DNA of 64,000 nt from Chitinophaga niabensis. Its GTDB lineage: Bacteria; Bacteroidota; Bacteroidia; Chitinophagales; Chitinophagaceae. The DNA lies in NCBI GenBank assembly GCA_017849435.1, contig JAFIGY010000009.1:800608-864607 (forward strand). The letters run 5' to 3'. Made by a program: the position numbers and the translations under genes. Of the stretch, positions 36,620 to 45,790 are shown one piece after another (the first letter of the stretch is position 1; each line of letters opens with the position of its first letter). The notes under the pieces are model-generated. The model saw only the letters and a list, made by a program, of their open reading frames with translations, had not been told where the DNA came from and did no database searches.

Positions 36620-37834
36620 TCAGGCGCTCACGGCTTTGTTCACCAATGCTGCGGCTTCACTCAGCAGGATGGCGGATTGTACTTTCAGTCCGCTTTCTTC
36701 GATGAGCTTTTTCGCTTCTTCCGCATTGGTACCCTGCAGGCGCACGATGATAGGTACCTGGATGGTGCCGATGGAATTGTAGGCATCGATCACACCCTGT
36801 GCCACCCTGTCGCAACGCACGATACCGCCAAAGATGTTAATGAGGATCGCCTTTACTTTAGGATCTTTCAGGATGATACGGAAACCCGCTTCCACAGTCT
36901 GTGCGTTAGCGGTGCCGCCTACGTCCAGGAAGTTGGCCGGCTCACCGCCACTGAGTTTGATCATGTCCATGGTGGCCATTGCCAGACCGGCGCCATTCAC
37001 CATACAACCTACGTTACCGTCCAGTTTCACGAAGTTGAGGTTGTGTTTACCGGCTTCTACTTCGGTGGGATCCTCTTCAGTTACGTCGCGCAGCGCTACC
37101 AGGTCCGGGTGGCGCAGCAGGGCGTTGTCGTCCAGGTTCAGCTTGCAATCCACGGCAATGATCTTTTCATCGCTGGTTTTGAAGAGAGGGTTGATCTCCA
37201 GCATGGCGGCATCCAGTCCTACATATGCATTGTAGAGATGGGTAACGAACCGCACCATATTCTTAAAGGCTTCGCCGCTCAAACCGAAGTTGAAAGCGAT
37301 CTTGCGGGCCTGGAACGGTTGCAGGGGGCCACCGGGGTGTACCCACTCTTTGAATATCTTGTCAGGTGTATTATGCGCTACTTCTTCAATGTCCATACCG
37401 CCTTCCGTGGAGTACATGATCACGTTCTGGCCTTTGGCGCGGTCCAGCAGGATGGAGAGATATAATTCCTTTATGGGGTTGGGGCCGGAATAATATACAT
37501 CCTGCGCCACCAGCACTTTATTTACCACTTTACCGGCAGGGCCTGTTTGTATGGTCACCAGCGTACCGCCAAGGATATTGCCGGCAATGGTCTTAACATC
37601 TTCTGCATTTTTTCCTACCGCTACACCCCGTTGTTCCGTGCCAACGATCTTGCCTTTACCGCGGCCACCGGCGTGGATCTGTGCTTTCACAACGGCAAAC
37701 TCGTTACCAAACTGCACTTTCAGTTGCTTGTAAGCTTCTGCAGCTGCTTCCGGCGTATCTACCGGTATACCTTCCTGCACCGGTACGTTATATTTTTTCA
37801 ACAGTTCTTTCGCCTGGTACTCGTGTAAATTCAT
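36620..37834 (-). CDS. sucC: succinate-CoA ligase (ADP-forming) subunit beta
   Basis: A 404-residue TCA-cycle subunit that, with SucD, converts succinyl-CoA to succinate with formation of a nucleoside triphosphate. It starts [19 protein letters not shown], has the ATP-grasp segment [14 protein letters not shown], and the C-terminal CoA ligase part [14 protein letters not shown] and [15 protein letters not shown]. sucD is not adjacent in this window, unlike in many bacteria. Confidence 0.97.
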   Translation of the reverse strand: MNLHEYQAKELLKKYNVPVQEGIPVDTPEAAAEAYKQLKVQFGNEFAVVKAQIHAGGRGKGKIVGTEQRGVAVGKNAEDVKTIAGNILGGTLVTIQTGPAGKVVNKVLVAQDVYYSGPNPIKELYLSILLDRAKGQNVIMYSTEGGMDIEEVAHNTPDKIFKEWVHPGGPLQPFQARKIAFNFGLSGEAFKNMVRFVTHLYNAYVGLDAAMLEINPLFKTSDEKIIAVDCKLNLDDNALLRHPDLVALRDVTEEDPTEVEAGKHNLNFVKLDGNVGCMVNGAGLAMATMDMIKLSGGEPANFLDVGGTANAQTVEAGFRIILKDPKVKAILINIFGGIVRCDRVAQGVIDAYNSIGTIQVPIIVRLQGTNAEEAKKLIEESGLKVQSAILLSEAAALVNKAVSA

Positions 37835-37923
37835 CGGTATTAAAATTTGGCCGCTAATTTAGGCAATTTATGTTTTATGCAGGGGAATTCTTTGGGAGAG
37901 GATTTTAATATGGTTTATAGGAT

Positions 37924-37931
37924 TAACTTTG
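37924..37931 (+). promoter_or_regulatory. -7 promoter element of the purine nucleoside phosphorylase gene
   Basis: TAACTTTG matches TAnnTTTG, 18 bases before the ATG at 37950. Confidence 0.5.
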
Positions 37932-37949
37932 CCGGGCTAAATATCAGCT

Positions 37950-38762
37950 ATGCTAGCACAGATCAACGAAGCAGCCGCATATATCCGGCAGTTCAGCAGG
38001 GAAGTTCCGCAGGCAGGTATCATCCTTGGCAGCGGCCTGGGAAACCTGGCAGGAGAGATCATGGACAGAACGGAGATCGCATATACCGATATCCCGCATT
38101 TTCCGCCGGCTACGGTAGACGGGCATTCCGGCAAACTGATCCTTGGGCGGCTCAAAGGCCAGCCTGTGGTAGCCATGGCGGGTCGTTTCCACTATTACGA
38201 AGGGCTGAGCATGCAGCAGGTGACCTTCCCCGTTCGCGTCATGAAAGCACTCGGCATCCACACCCTCCTGATCTCGAATGCAGCGGGCGGGATGAACAGG
38301 AATTTCAGGGTAGGGGACCTGATGATCATCACGGATCATATCAACCTCCAGCCGGAACATCCCCTGCGCGGGCGTAACGACAGTACCCTCGGCCCCCGGT
38401 TCCCTGACATGAGCGAACCGTACGCTAAACCCCTGGTAGCGAAAGCCCGGGCCATCGCCGCCGCTAAAGGCATATCTTTACATACGGGCGTATACGTGGG
38501 TGTACAGGGACCCACCTTCGAAACCCGCGCGGAATACAAGTTCATGCACATCATCGGTGGGGACGCCGTAGGCATGAGCACCGTTCCGGAAGTGATCGTG
38601 GCCATCCACAGCGGTCTCCGCGTGTTTGCCATGAGCGTGATCACGGACCTGGGTATACGGGATGAAGACAATGTGATCACACACGACGAGGTACTCGCCG
38701 CCGCCAAGGCAGCAGAACCACATTTAACATATATTTTCAGCGAATTGGTCCAACAATTGTAG
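37950..38762 (+). CDS. purine nucleoside phosphorylase (trimeric type)
   Basis: A 270-residue cytoplasmic enzyme that splits inosine and guanosine with phosphate. The phosphate-binding GSGLGNLAGEI, GHSGKLILG, RFHYYEG, the loop SNAAGGMNRNF, GVQGPTFETRAEY, and the base-binding part VITDLG..EDNVITHDEV match the PNP I/II family. The gene is followed after 30 bases by the porin gene, perhaps cotranscribed. PunA/DeoD naming differs between species, so no symbol is given. Confidence 0.95.
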   Translation: MLAQINEAAAYIRQFSREVPQAGIILGSGLGNLAGEIMDRTEIAYTDIPHFPPATVDGHSGKLILGRLKGQPVVAMAGRFHYYEGLSMQQVTFPVRVMKALGIHTLLISNAAGGMNRNFRVGDLMIITDHINLQPEHPLRGRNDSTLGPRFPDMSEPYAKPLVAKARAIAAAKGISLHTGVYVGVQGPTFETRAEYKFMHIIGGDAVGMSTVPEVIVAIHSGLRVFAMSVITDLGIRDEDNVITHDEVLAAAKAAEPHLTYIFSELVQQL

Positions 38763-38792
38763 CAAATTGCGGGCCCTACACGAATCATCAGA

Positions 38793-40775
38793 ATGAGGCA
38801 ATTCACGATCGTTCTTTTGCTGCTGGTATGCACCGGCACCGCCCTCCGGGCGCAAATCAATACCGGCCGCCTTCCTGTGCGCGGCGGCGGTGACGCCCGT
38901 ATGCAGCGGGATACCACCAGGCATGAACACGAACCTGATACGCTCACCCTCCGCTTCCGCTACCTGGACGAACCGACGGATTTCATGCTGGACTCTTCAG
39001 TGTATGATTTTAACCTGAACTACCTCGGCGTACCCGCCAGTTACATGACCCTCGGCAACAACGGCAGCGCCGCCCGTAACATGATCTTCTCCCCACGCAT
39101 GCAGCCAGGCTTCGATGCCGGTTTTCACGCATACGACATCTATGGTTTCAATCACCAAAACGCCCGTTTCTATAATACCAACAGACCTTATTCGGAACTG
39201 GGATACCTCATCGGCAGTAAACAGGAGCAGATGATCAATATCCTGCATACGCAGAACCGCGGACCGAAATTCAATTTCTCTTTCGCGTATCGAAAGATCA
39301 ACTCGCCGGGATACTACAAGAACCAAAGCACCAACCACGATAATTACCGCTTCACAGTCAATTACAACAGCCAGAACAAACGCTATCATGTGCTGGTCAG
39401 TTATTACCTCAACAAACTGAACGGGGGCGAGAATGGCGGTATCACTGATCCTACGCTGTTGAAGGACCCTACGTATAATCAATTGCGCCTGATCCCCACC
39501 AATCTCGGCGGGCGCGATCCGCGTTCAGGCGGCAGCTCTTTCTTCAATACCAACATCGCAGTGAAGAGTGCATACCAGGAAGCGAGTTTCCTGTGGCGCC
39601 ATCAGTACGACTGGGGTAAAGGTGATACCATACACGTGAACGATACCACCCAGTATTACAAATTTGATCCCGTGTTCCGGGTGGAGCATACGTTCACCTA
39701 CACGCAGAACACTTACGAGTTCATCGACAGGCAGCCGGACTCCATCACGTATCCGCTGTATTACCATTTCAATATTAACACCCGGAGTCCGGATACGGTA
39801 TTGACCCATCATCAGTGGCGCACGCTCACCAACGATCTTTCCCTTATCCAGTTCCCGCTGCGCGGCAATATGGCCCATTTCATCAGGCTGGGAGCGGGAT
39901 TCGATAATGTGATCGGGGAATTCCTGAACAGTAGCATCACCTTCCAGAACCTGCGCCTGCACGGAGAATACCGGAACAAGACGAAGAATCAGAAATGGGA
40001 CCTCTCGGCCAAAGGAGAATTCTACACCCTCGGCGAGAACGCAGGCGATTACCTGGTTGCCGCCAGCCTGAGCCGCTACCTGAACGATCAACTGGGGAAT
40101 ATCACGATCATGGCCATGAACGTGAACAAGGAACCGTCTTACGTATACCGGTATTTTGCCACCAATCACAACGCTATCTACAAGAACGACAATCTTGCAA
40201 AAGAGAACGTTTCGCAGCTGCAGTTCCGTGCGGACAATAAACGCCTGCAATACAACCTCGTTGTTAACTACTTCCTTTTCAACAAATACACCTATTTCAA
40301 AAGCTATTCGGAAAGTGATCAATTTACCGGGCTTTTCAACCTGCTCCAGGTGATCCTCCACAAGCAGATCGATATCAAAGGCTTTACCCTGCAGGGAGAT
40401 GCGGCATATCAGCAGCTCGCCGGCAGTGCGCCCATACAGCTGCCCAATCTTTGGATACGGGCAAGACTGGCCTATAACGCCCGCCTTTTCAGGAACCTGA
40501 ACCTTTTTACCGGCGTAGAAGGGAAGTACAATACGCCTTATTACGCGGATGATTATTCCCCCATGCTCGGGCAGTTCGTGTACCAAAACCAGCAAAACAT
40601 TACGAATTACCCTGATATTGCGGCTTTTGTACATTTCAGGATCAAGAGCTTCACGGCTTACGTACGGGCTGAGAACCTGAATACCTTTGTATGGGATAAG
40701 AACTTCTATGCACCGTTATATCCCGGCAACAATTTCGCTTTCAGGGTGGGGCTGCGCTGGTGGTTCATCAACTAA
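38793..40775 (+). CDS. putative porin (Bacteroidota outer membrane barrel family)
   Basis: A 660-residue outer membrane protein with a signal peptide (about 1-21). After a charged linker come the family features YLDEPTDFMLDSS, DFNLNYLGVPASYMTLGNNGSA and YSELGYLIGSKQEQM, which I link with the 'putative porin' family (PF14121). Alternating beta strands run to a C-terminal AFRVGLRWWFIN, an outer-membrane sorting-type end. The substrate is unknown. Confidence 0.85.
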   Translation: MRQFTIVLLLLVCTGTALRAQINTGRLPVRGGGDARMQRDTTRHEHEPDTLTLRFRYLDEPTDFMLDSSVYDFNLNYLGVPASYMTLGNNGSAARNMIFSPRMQPGFDAGFHAYDIYGFNHQNARFYNTNRPYSELGYLIGSKQEQMINILHTQNRGPKFNFSFAYRKINSPGYYKNQSTNHDNYRFTVNYNSQNKRYHVLVSYYLNKLNGGENGGITDPTLLKDPTYNQLRLIPTNLGGRDPRSGGSSFFNTNIAVKSAYQEASFLWRHQYDWGKGDTIHVNDTTQYYKFDPVFRVEHTFTYTQNTYEFIDRQPDSITYPLYYHFNINTRSPDTVLTHHQWRTLTNDLSLIQFPLRGNMAHFIRLGAGFDNVIGEFLNSSITFQNLRLHGEYRNKTKNQKWDLSAKGEFYTLGENAGDYLVAASLSRYLNDQLGNITIMAMNVNKEPSYVYRYFATNHNAIYKNDNLAKENVSQLQFRADNKRLQYNLVVNYFLFNKYTYFKSYSESDQFTGLFNLLQVILHKQIDIKGFTLQGDAAYQQLAGSAPIQLPNLWIRARLAYNARLFRNLNLFTGVEGKYNTPYYADDYSPMLGQFVYQNQQNITNYPDIAAFVHFRIKSFTAYVRAENLNTFVWDKNFYAPLYPGNNFAFRVGLRWWFIN

Positions 40776-40812
40776 CAGCAAAAAATCGTAATTTTACGGC
40801 CGGAACCGTCAC

Positions 40813-41205
40813 ATGAAAAAATTGCTTACCATATGTTTTGCTGTGCTGTACACGCTGATAACCAGCGGGTTCACGGTGAACGTGCATTATTGCATGGGTG
40901 AGCGCGCGGGTATGGACCTCTATGGCGGACACAGTTCCAAAGGCTGCGGAAAATGCGGCATGCCAGTGAAGGGTGATTGCTGTAAGGACGAAGCCAAATT
41001 CGTTAAACTGGAGAATTCCCACCAGGCCGCGCAGGTGTTCGCGGTATTCAACGATACTTTCATCAGCGTGCCTGTTCTGCTGCAACCCCTCTGGTTACAG
41101 CCATTGGCAGCTACACAGGTACTAAATGTATGGGCGCCTTTGCACGCTCCGCCCTTGATAACCACAGCCCCGCTCTATCAACGTTACTGCACTTTCCTGA
41201 TCTGA
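40813..41205 (+). CDS. HYC_CC_PP family secreted protein
   Basis: A 130-residue exported protein with a signal-like N-terminus. The three marks of the HYC_CC_PP family are present: His25-Tyr-Cys27, the Cys cluster Cys45, Cys48, Cys56-Cys57 in GCGKCGMPVKGDCCKDE, and HAPP near the C-terminus. The Cys/His pattern suggests metal binding; family members occur near copper genes in Bacteroidota. It opens the metal locus of 40.8-45.7 kb. Confidence 0.82.
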   Translation: MKKLLTICFAVLYTLITSGFTVNVHYCMGERAGMDLYGGHSSKGCGKCGMPVKGDCCKDEAKFVKLENSHQAAQVFAVFNDTFISVPVLLQPLWLQPLAATQVLNVWAPLHAPPLITTAPLYQRYCTFLI

Positions 41206-41221
41206 TCCCTGATCTTTCGCT

Positions 41222-41257
41222 ACAGGTTGTTTAAACCTGTCGGTAAACCGTTTTTTA
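41222..41257 (+). terminator. possible terminator or leader hairpins before the HMA gene
   Basis: ACAGGTT / AACCTGT (41222-41228 with 41234-41240) forms a hairpin, followed at once by CGGT-AA-ACCG (41241-41250) and TTTTTTAT. It could end the HYC_CC_PP transcript or act in the leader of the next gene. Confidence 0.4.
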
Positions 41258-41278
41258 TACTTTAAAACAAGAAAGATC

Positions 41279-41794
41279 ATGAAGACATTATTCTTAGCCC
41301 TTGCGTTAGTGACCGTTCAATTCTCCGCGCAGGCACAATATAAAAAAGCTACCCTTCAGGCTGCAGGTCTTACCTGCGCCATGTGTTCCAATGCTACTTA
41401 CAAAGCGCTGAAAACGCTCCCGTTCATCGACCGGATCGATACAGACCTTAACAATACCACTTTCGTCCTCTATTTCAAGCCGAATTCCACCGTTAACCCG
41501 GACCAGATCAGCAACAAAGTGGAAGGCGCCGGATTTTCCGTAGCCAGATTGACCATCACGGTGGATTTCGACAAACTGAAGGTGGAGAATGACGCGCAAG
41601 TTGATTTTGGTGGACAAACATTGCATTTCATCAGCGTAAAGCCGCAGGTATTGCAGGGAGAGAAGGACATCACGCTGATCGACAAGCAGTTCGTTTCCGC
41701 CAAAGCATTCAAAAAATACAGCACGCAAACAAAGATGCATTGCTATGAAACGGGTACCGCCGCCGGCAAACGCATTTATCATGTCACCATTTAA
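41279..41794 (+). CDS. secreted heavy-metal-associated (HMA) domain protein
   Basis: A 171-residue exported protein. After a signal peptide (about 1-20) comes an HMA ferredoxin-like domain with the metal motif Cys33-Ala-Met-Cys36 in AAGLTCAMCSNATYKALK. The second half (about 95-171) is an extra domain unique to this group and holds one more Cys (MHCYE). The form fits a periplasmic copper chaperone. The outer membrane protein gene starts 9 bases downstream. Confidence 0.85.
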   Translation: MKTLFLALALVTVQFSAQAQYKKATLQAAGLTCAMCSNATYKALKTLPFIDRIDTDLNNTTFVLYFKPNSTVNPDQISNKVEGAGFSVARLTITVDFDKLKVENDAQVDFGGQTLHFISVKPQVLQGEKDITLIDKQFVSAKAFKKYSTQTKMHCYETGTAAGKRIYHVTI

Positions 41795-41803
41795 TCGCAC
41801 TAC

Positions 41804-42673
41804 ATGAAGAAAATGCTAATGCTGTTCATGCTGTGCAGTGCCGCGACCTTTTCCGCGCAGGCGCAGGAGTTGTATGTGAACACCGAGCCCGCCAGCAATA
41901 TGCCCGCCAATTCTATGGGCATCCGGTTGACCAACAAATTCTTTCACATGCAGCATGAAGGTCATACCGGTATGCGGTTTGAGCCGGAACTGATGTTCGG
42001 CTTGTCTAAAAAGCTGATGGTGCATACGATCGGTTATTTATCGAACAACATGCAAAGCAATATCCGGTTTGAAGGCGGTAGTATCTACGCCAAATACCGC
42101 TTTCTCTCGAAAGATGATGTACATACACATTTCCGGATGGCCGCCTATGTGAAAGGGTCCGCCATCGATAATCCTTATTACCCGGTGATAGACGGCGGGC
42201 ACGATCACAACGCAAGGCCTTACCGGAATGATGAGCTGGACCTGGAAGGCACTACTTCAGGCGTGAGCGGCGGCATCATCGCTACACAGCTCATTCATAA
42301 GCTCGCTGTTTCCGGAACTGCAGGCTATAACCGGCTGATGCATAACATCAGGGATGAAATGCCCGGTTTCTTCTCCCGGAATATGCTGAATTACAGCCTG
42401 TCCGCCGGTTACCTCGTGCTGCCCGTAAAATACAAAAGCTATGAGCAAACTAACCTGAACGTATATGTGGAGTTGCTCGGCAAATCCAATATGGACGCGT
42501 ATCGCCCGGGTTATTATATCGATGTGGCGCCGGCGATCCAGTTCATTTTTAACAGCACCACCCGCCTGGACTTTTCTTATCGCACACAAATGGTGGGGGA
42601 TATGGCGCGGAATATGGACCGGAGTTTCCTGATAAGAATAGAGCATAATATTTTCAATCTCCGAAACAAATAG
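41804..42673 (+). CDS. outer membrane barrel protein of the metal locus
   Basis: A 289-residue protein with a signal peptide (about 1-20) and a mainly beta mature part with alternating strands, ending in FLIRIEHNIFNLRNK. His clusters (FFHMQHEGHTGMRF; VIDGGHDHNARPY) may bind metal. It sits between an HMA chaperone and an HMA-AraC regulator with gaps of 9 and 4 bases, so it belongs to the same transcript and probably handles the same metal at the outer membrane. Confidence 0.75.
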   Translation: MKKMLMLFMLCSAATFSAQAQELYVNTEPASNMPANSMGIRLTNKFFHMQHEGHTGMRFEPELMFGLSKKLMVHTIGYLSNNMQSNIRFEGGSIYAKYRFLSKDDVHTHFRMAAYVKGSAIDNPYYPVIDGGHDHNARPYRNDELDLEGTTSGVSGGIIATQLIHKLAVSGTAGYNRLMHNIRDEMPGFFSRNMLNYSLSAGYLVLPVKYKSYEQTNLNVYVELLGKSNMDAYRPGYYIDVAPAIQFIFNSTTRLDFSYRTQMVGDMARNMDRSFLIRIEHNIFNLRNK

Positions 42674-42677
42674 CCAC

Positions 42678-43250
42678 ATGGAAACAACAGCGTTATATAT
42701 CAAGAATATGGTTTGTCCGCGTTGCATCAAGGCAGTGCGGCAGGTGCTGGAGCAGCATGGGCAGGATATTGTGGATGTAAGCCTGGGTAAAGCAGTGCTC
42801 AACACCTTTCCCGGGGCCGGGGAGCTGGATGCGATCGCGCGGGCGTTGGGGGACGAGGGGTTCATTCTGCTGGATGACCGCAAGCAACAGATCGTGGAAA
42901 GCATCAAGAATATCATCGTGGAAACTGTGCATTACGGGGACCTGGATGAGCTGAACCAGAACTTCTCCACCCTGCTTTCCGGGCGCCTGCAAAAGGACTA
43001 TCACCTGCTGAGCAAACTGTTCTCCGAAGTAGAAAGCACTACCATTGAGCAATACATCATTCATCAGAAAATAGAGAAAGTAAAAGAGCTACTCGCTTAC
43101 GGAGAACTCACCCTGAGCGAGATATCCTATAAGCTCGGCTACAGCAGCGTGGCACACCTTTCCGCACAGTTCAAGAAAGTGACCGGCCTTACACCCAGTC
43201 AGTTCAGGCAATTGAAGGAAGAAAAGCGTAAGCCGCTGGACAAGATATAA
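42678..43250 (+). CDS. HMA-AraC fusion transcriptional regulator
   Basis: A 190-residue regulator. The N-terminal 70 residues are an HMA-like domain (TALYIKNMVCPRCIKAVRQVL) with Cys13-Pro-Arg-Cys16. The C-terminal AraC domain (about 95-185) has two helix-turn-helix units (LTLSEISYKLGYSSVAHLSAQFKKVTGLTPSQFR). The fusion suggests direct control by bound Cu(I) or another soft metal. It is last in the operon it probably controls and is followed by a terminator. Confidence 0.87.
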   Translation: METTALYIKNMVCPRCIKAVRQVLEQHGQDIVDVSLGKAVLNTFPGAGELDAIARALGDEGFILLDDRKQQIVESIKNIIVETVHYGDLDELNQNFSTLLSGRLQKDYHLLSKLFSEVESTTIEQYIIHQKIEKVKELLAYGELTLSEISYKLGYSSVAHLSAQFKKVTGLTPSQFRQLKEEKRKPLDKI

Positions 43251-43262
43251 GCCTGTTACAGC

Positions 43263-43293
43263 AAAGGCCTCCGCATCACGGAGGCCTTTTTTA
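43263..43293 (+). terminator. intrinsic terminator of the HMA operon
   Basis: AAAGGCCTCCG (43263-43273) pairs with CGGAGGCCTTT (43279-43289), then T's. Confidence 0.9.
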
Positions 43294-43299
43294 CACCTG

Positions 43300-44112
43300 T
43301 CATTCTCTGAACAACGTCCCTTCAGGCGCTTTTGCATTTTGCGGCTGACTGCCCGCAATGGATTTGATATATCCCGTCAGCTGTGCGATCTGCTGATCAC
43401 TCAATGCGCCTTTCCAGGCCCGCATTCCTTTCTCCGGCACACCATACTTGATAGTACGGAATATATCGTTCACATGGCCGCCATGCAGCCAGTGGTCATC
43501 TGTGAGGTTCGGCCCTACCAGCCCGCCGCCATCCGGGCCGTGACAAACGGTACATTTGGAAACGAATATCTTCCTTGCTTCCGCCAGATCCACTGCAGAT
43601 GTGAGCAACGGCACATTGTTCTCATCGATCTGTACCGCATTTTTCGTTACTGTGGCAGGCGCTGCCACGGCGGTTTTGCGGGAGGATGCGGCGAACACAA
43701 GGATATAGGTGCCCATGGCGCTGATGAGGAAAATGAGGCTCCAGCCTTTCATCGGTATCCGTGTTCCGGTAAGAAAACGCAACACACGCAGCAATACAAA
43801 TACCGTAAGAAATTCCACGGCCAGGGCAGACAGCATCAGCCAGAAAATAGTATCGGATAAGCCCTTCACGATGGAATGATCCTGTGCCTGCGCTCCATTG
43901 CTGTAAAGCATTGCTGTCATCAGCAAGAGCAGTGCGGCAGGAGGTTTCATCTTTTCCCGGAAGATATCCATCGCGCTGATGACCGTGTAGCCCAGGATCA
44001 TGATCACGATCATCAGGCCAAAAGCCACCCCCAGCAACAGTAAAGCAACAGGATGGCTCAATTCAATGAAAGCATCGGCGTAAGAAGTGGCGGCAAGGAG
44101 AAGGTCGTACAT
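43300..44112 (-). CDS. CcoP-like membrane-bound mono-heme cytochrome c
   Basis: A 270-residue membrane protein. Helices at about 20-43, 58-75, 88-112 and 122-142 precede a periplasmic cytochrome c domain with Cys187-Thr-Val-Cys190-His191 and a likely axial Met in KGMRAWKGAL. The first helix region (FGLMIVIMILGYTVISAMDIF) resembles the N-terminal part of CcoP from cbb3 oxidase, but only one heme site is present (CcoP usually has two) and no ccoN/ccoO is near. It may pass electrons in a metal-related process or serve an oxidase coded elsewhere. Confidence 0.75.
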   Translation of the reverse strand: MYDLLLAATSYADAFIELSHPVALLLLGVAFGLMIVIMILGYTVISAMDIFREKMKPPAALLLLMTAMLYSNGAQAQDHSIVKGLSDTIFWLMLSALAVEFLTVFVLLRVLRFLTGTRIPMKGWSLIFLISAMGTYILVFAASSRKTAVAAPATVTKNAVQIDENNVPLLTSAVDLAEARKIFVSKCTVCHGPDGGGLVGPNLTDDHWLHGGHVNDIFRTIKYGVPEKGMRAWKGALSDQQIAQLTGYIKSIAGSQPQNAKAPEGTLFRE

Positions 44113-44261
44113 GGTGTGGAATATTGTTTACGGAATCTACTTCAGCTTTTACAGATGCTGCCTGAGACAAGTCAAAGAGCGATATGATCTTTGTCAGGCC
44201 GCCCCTTAAATCCTGTAAATCATCCCCATAATTATATAACGTCCGGTTTTTTGAACCGGGT

Positions 44262-44269
44262 TAACTTTG
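44262..44269 (+). promoter_or_regulatory. -7 promoter element upstream of the Cys-Cys peptide and His/Met-rich barrel gene
   Basis: TAACTTTG matches TAnnTTTG. Transcription would start near 44276, so the message includes the 23-codon frame at 44297 and then the gene at 44380. Confidence 0.5.
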
Positions 44270-44296
44270 CCCTTGTTAACAAATCAATCAGGCACC

Positions 44297-44368
44297 ATGG
44301 GCAAGATCATCCTGCGAGCGCTCCGGTTTATCCGGTCGCTGTTCGTTAAAAAGAATTGTTGTAAGTAA
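44297..44368 (+). CDS. 23-residue basic peptide ending in Cys-Cys-Lys, possible uORF or small metal peptide
   Basis: ATG 44297 to TAA 44366, lying between a promoter element and the His/Met-rich barrel gene, 11 bases before that gene. The peptide is amphipathic and basic (ILRALRFIRSLFVKK) and ends NCCK. Either it is a translated leader whose translation affects the next gene in response to metal, or a small membrane-associated metal-binding peptide. Only the frame, its place and its composition are seen. Confidence 0.4.
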   Translation: MGKIILRALRFIRSLFVKKNCCK

Positions 44369-44379
44369 AATCTGATATT

Positions 44380-45711
44380 ATGAAACGGATCCTGACTTTG
44401 ATCCTGTTGACAGGAGCTGTGCACCTCGCACAGGCACAGCACGAGCACCATATGCCTGCAAAGAAAGACACGATGCCGGAAATGCACCACGGGCATATGG
44501 GACACGAGATGAGCGGTATGACGAGCGCTTATTCAAAGAACCTTCCCATGAGCCGCAATGGCTCAGGTACCAGCTGGATGCCGGATAACAGCCCGATGTA
44601 CATGTACATGACGCAGAAAGGCCGTACCTCCTTCATGCTGCACGGCAACGTTTTCCTGCGGTACACTTCCACCGATCTTACTGCCAGGGGTACCCGTGGT
44701 GATGCGAAGCTGGATGCCCCGAACTGGCTGATGGGGATGATGAATACACAGATAGGAAAGAAAGGTATGCTCAATACTACCGTGATGCTGAGCTTCGACC
44801 CCCTGACCATCGGCGGCTTCGGCTACCCGCTGCTGTTCCAGTCCGGAGAAACATGGAAAGGAAAGCCCCTGGTAGACCGTCAGCACCCGCACGATATGTT
44901 TGCCGCGGTAAGCGTTGGATATACCTATGCTATTAACAGGAATATGGACGTTTACGGCTACCTCGGCTATCCCGGCGAACCCGCCGTGAGCGCGCCGGCC
45001 TTCATGCACCGTGTTTCCGGCATGAACAACCCTGACGCTCCGCTCGGCCACCACTGGCAGGACGCTACCCACATCACGTTCGGCGTGGGAACGGTGGGGT
45101 TCCGCTATAAACAGGTGAAAGCAGAGTTCTCCAGCTTTACAGGCCGGGAGCCGGATGAAGACCGTTATAATTTCGACAAACCGCTGTTCGACAGCTATGC
45201 TTACCGGTTGAGCTACAATCCTTCCAAAGCCTGGGCCCTGCAATTCTCACAAGCCTTCGTGCACAGTCCCGAGTCTGCCGAACCGCAGGAAAACATCACC
45301 CGCACTACCGCCTCCGCCCTGCATACCGTACCATTGCACAGGCCGGGTAGTTTCATCGCTTCCGCAGCCGTTTGGGGCCTCAACAGTAAAAGCGACGGAC
45401 ATAAAGAGCATTCCTTCCTTGCGGAGAGCAATCTGCAATTGCAGAAGAATGCGATCTACGGCCGGTATGAGTTCGTAGAGAAATCCACCCACGAACTGCA
45501 ACTGGAGCAACAATTCGGCGAAGCGAAATTCAACGTACATGCATTTACGTTAGGATATGCCCGTACGCTGGCGACTCTCTGGAAAACCAGTTTGTCCGTA
45601 GGGCTACAGGGCACGGTGAATGTGGAGGATAAAGCCCTGTATGGCATCTACGGGAAAAATCCCCTGAGCGCGCAGGCGTATCTGCGGATCAGCCCGGCTT
45701 TACATAGATAG
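44380..45711 (+). CDS. His/Met-rich outer membrane protein of the metal locus
   Basis: A 443-residue exported protein with a signal peptide (about 1-20). Directly after it lies a His/Met-rich stretch (HEHHMPAKKDTMPEMHHGHM) of the kind seen in copper-binding proteins. The rest has alternating beta strands of an outer membrane barrel, with more His motifs (DRQHPHDMF; LGHHWQDATH). It may be compared with PcoB/CopB-type copper proteins, but homology cannot be shown by eye. Confidence 0.75.
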   Translation: MKRILTLILLTGAVHLAQAQHEHHMPAKKDTMPEMHHGHMGHEMSGMTSAYSKNLPMSRNGSGTSWMPDNSPMYMYMTQKGRTSFMLHGNVFLRYTSTDLTARGTRGDAKLDAPNWLMGMMNTQIGKKGMLNTTVMLSFDPLTIGGFGYPLLFQSGETWKGKPLVDRQHPHDMFAAVSVGYTYAINRNMDVYGYLGYPGEPAVSAPAFMHRVSGMNNPDAPLGHHWQDATHITFGVGTVGFRYKQVKAEFSSFTGREPDEDRYNFDKPLFDSYAYRLSYNPSKAWALQFSQAFVHSPESAEPQENITRTTASALHTVPLHRPGSFIASAAVWGLNSKSDGHKEHSFLAESNLQLQKNAIYGRYEFVEKSTHELQLEQQFGEAKFNVHAFTLGYARTLATLWKTSLSVGLQGTVNVEDKALYGIYGKNPLSAQAYLRISPALHR

Positions 45712-45790
45712 CATTTTCTTAATGTGAATCTCCCGTTAAATTCAGCACGGTGTTTGCAAATAATCCTACATTAGCGAACGAAACTAGCTG

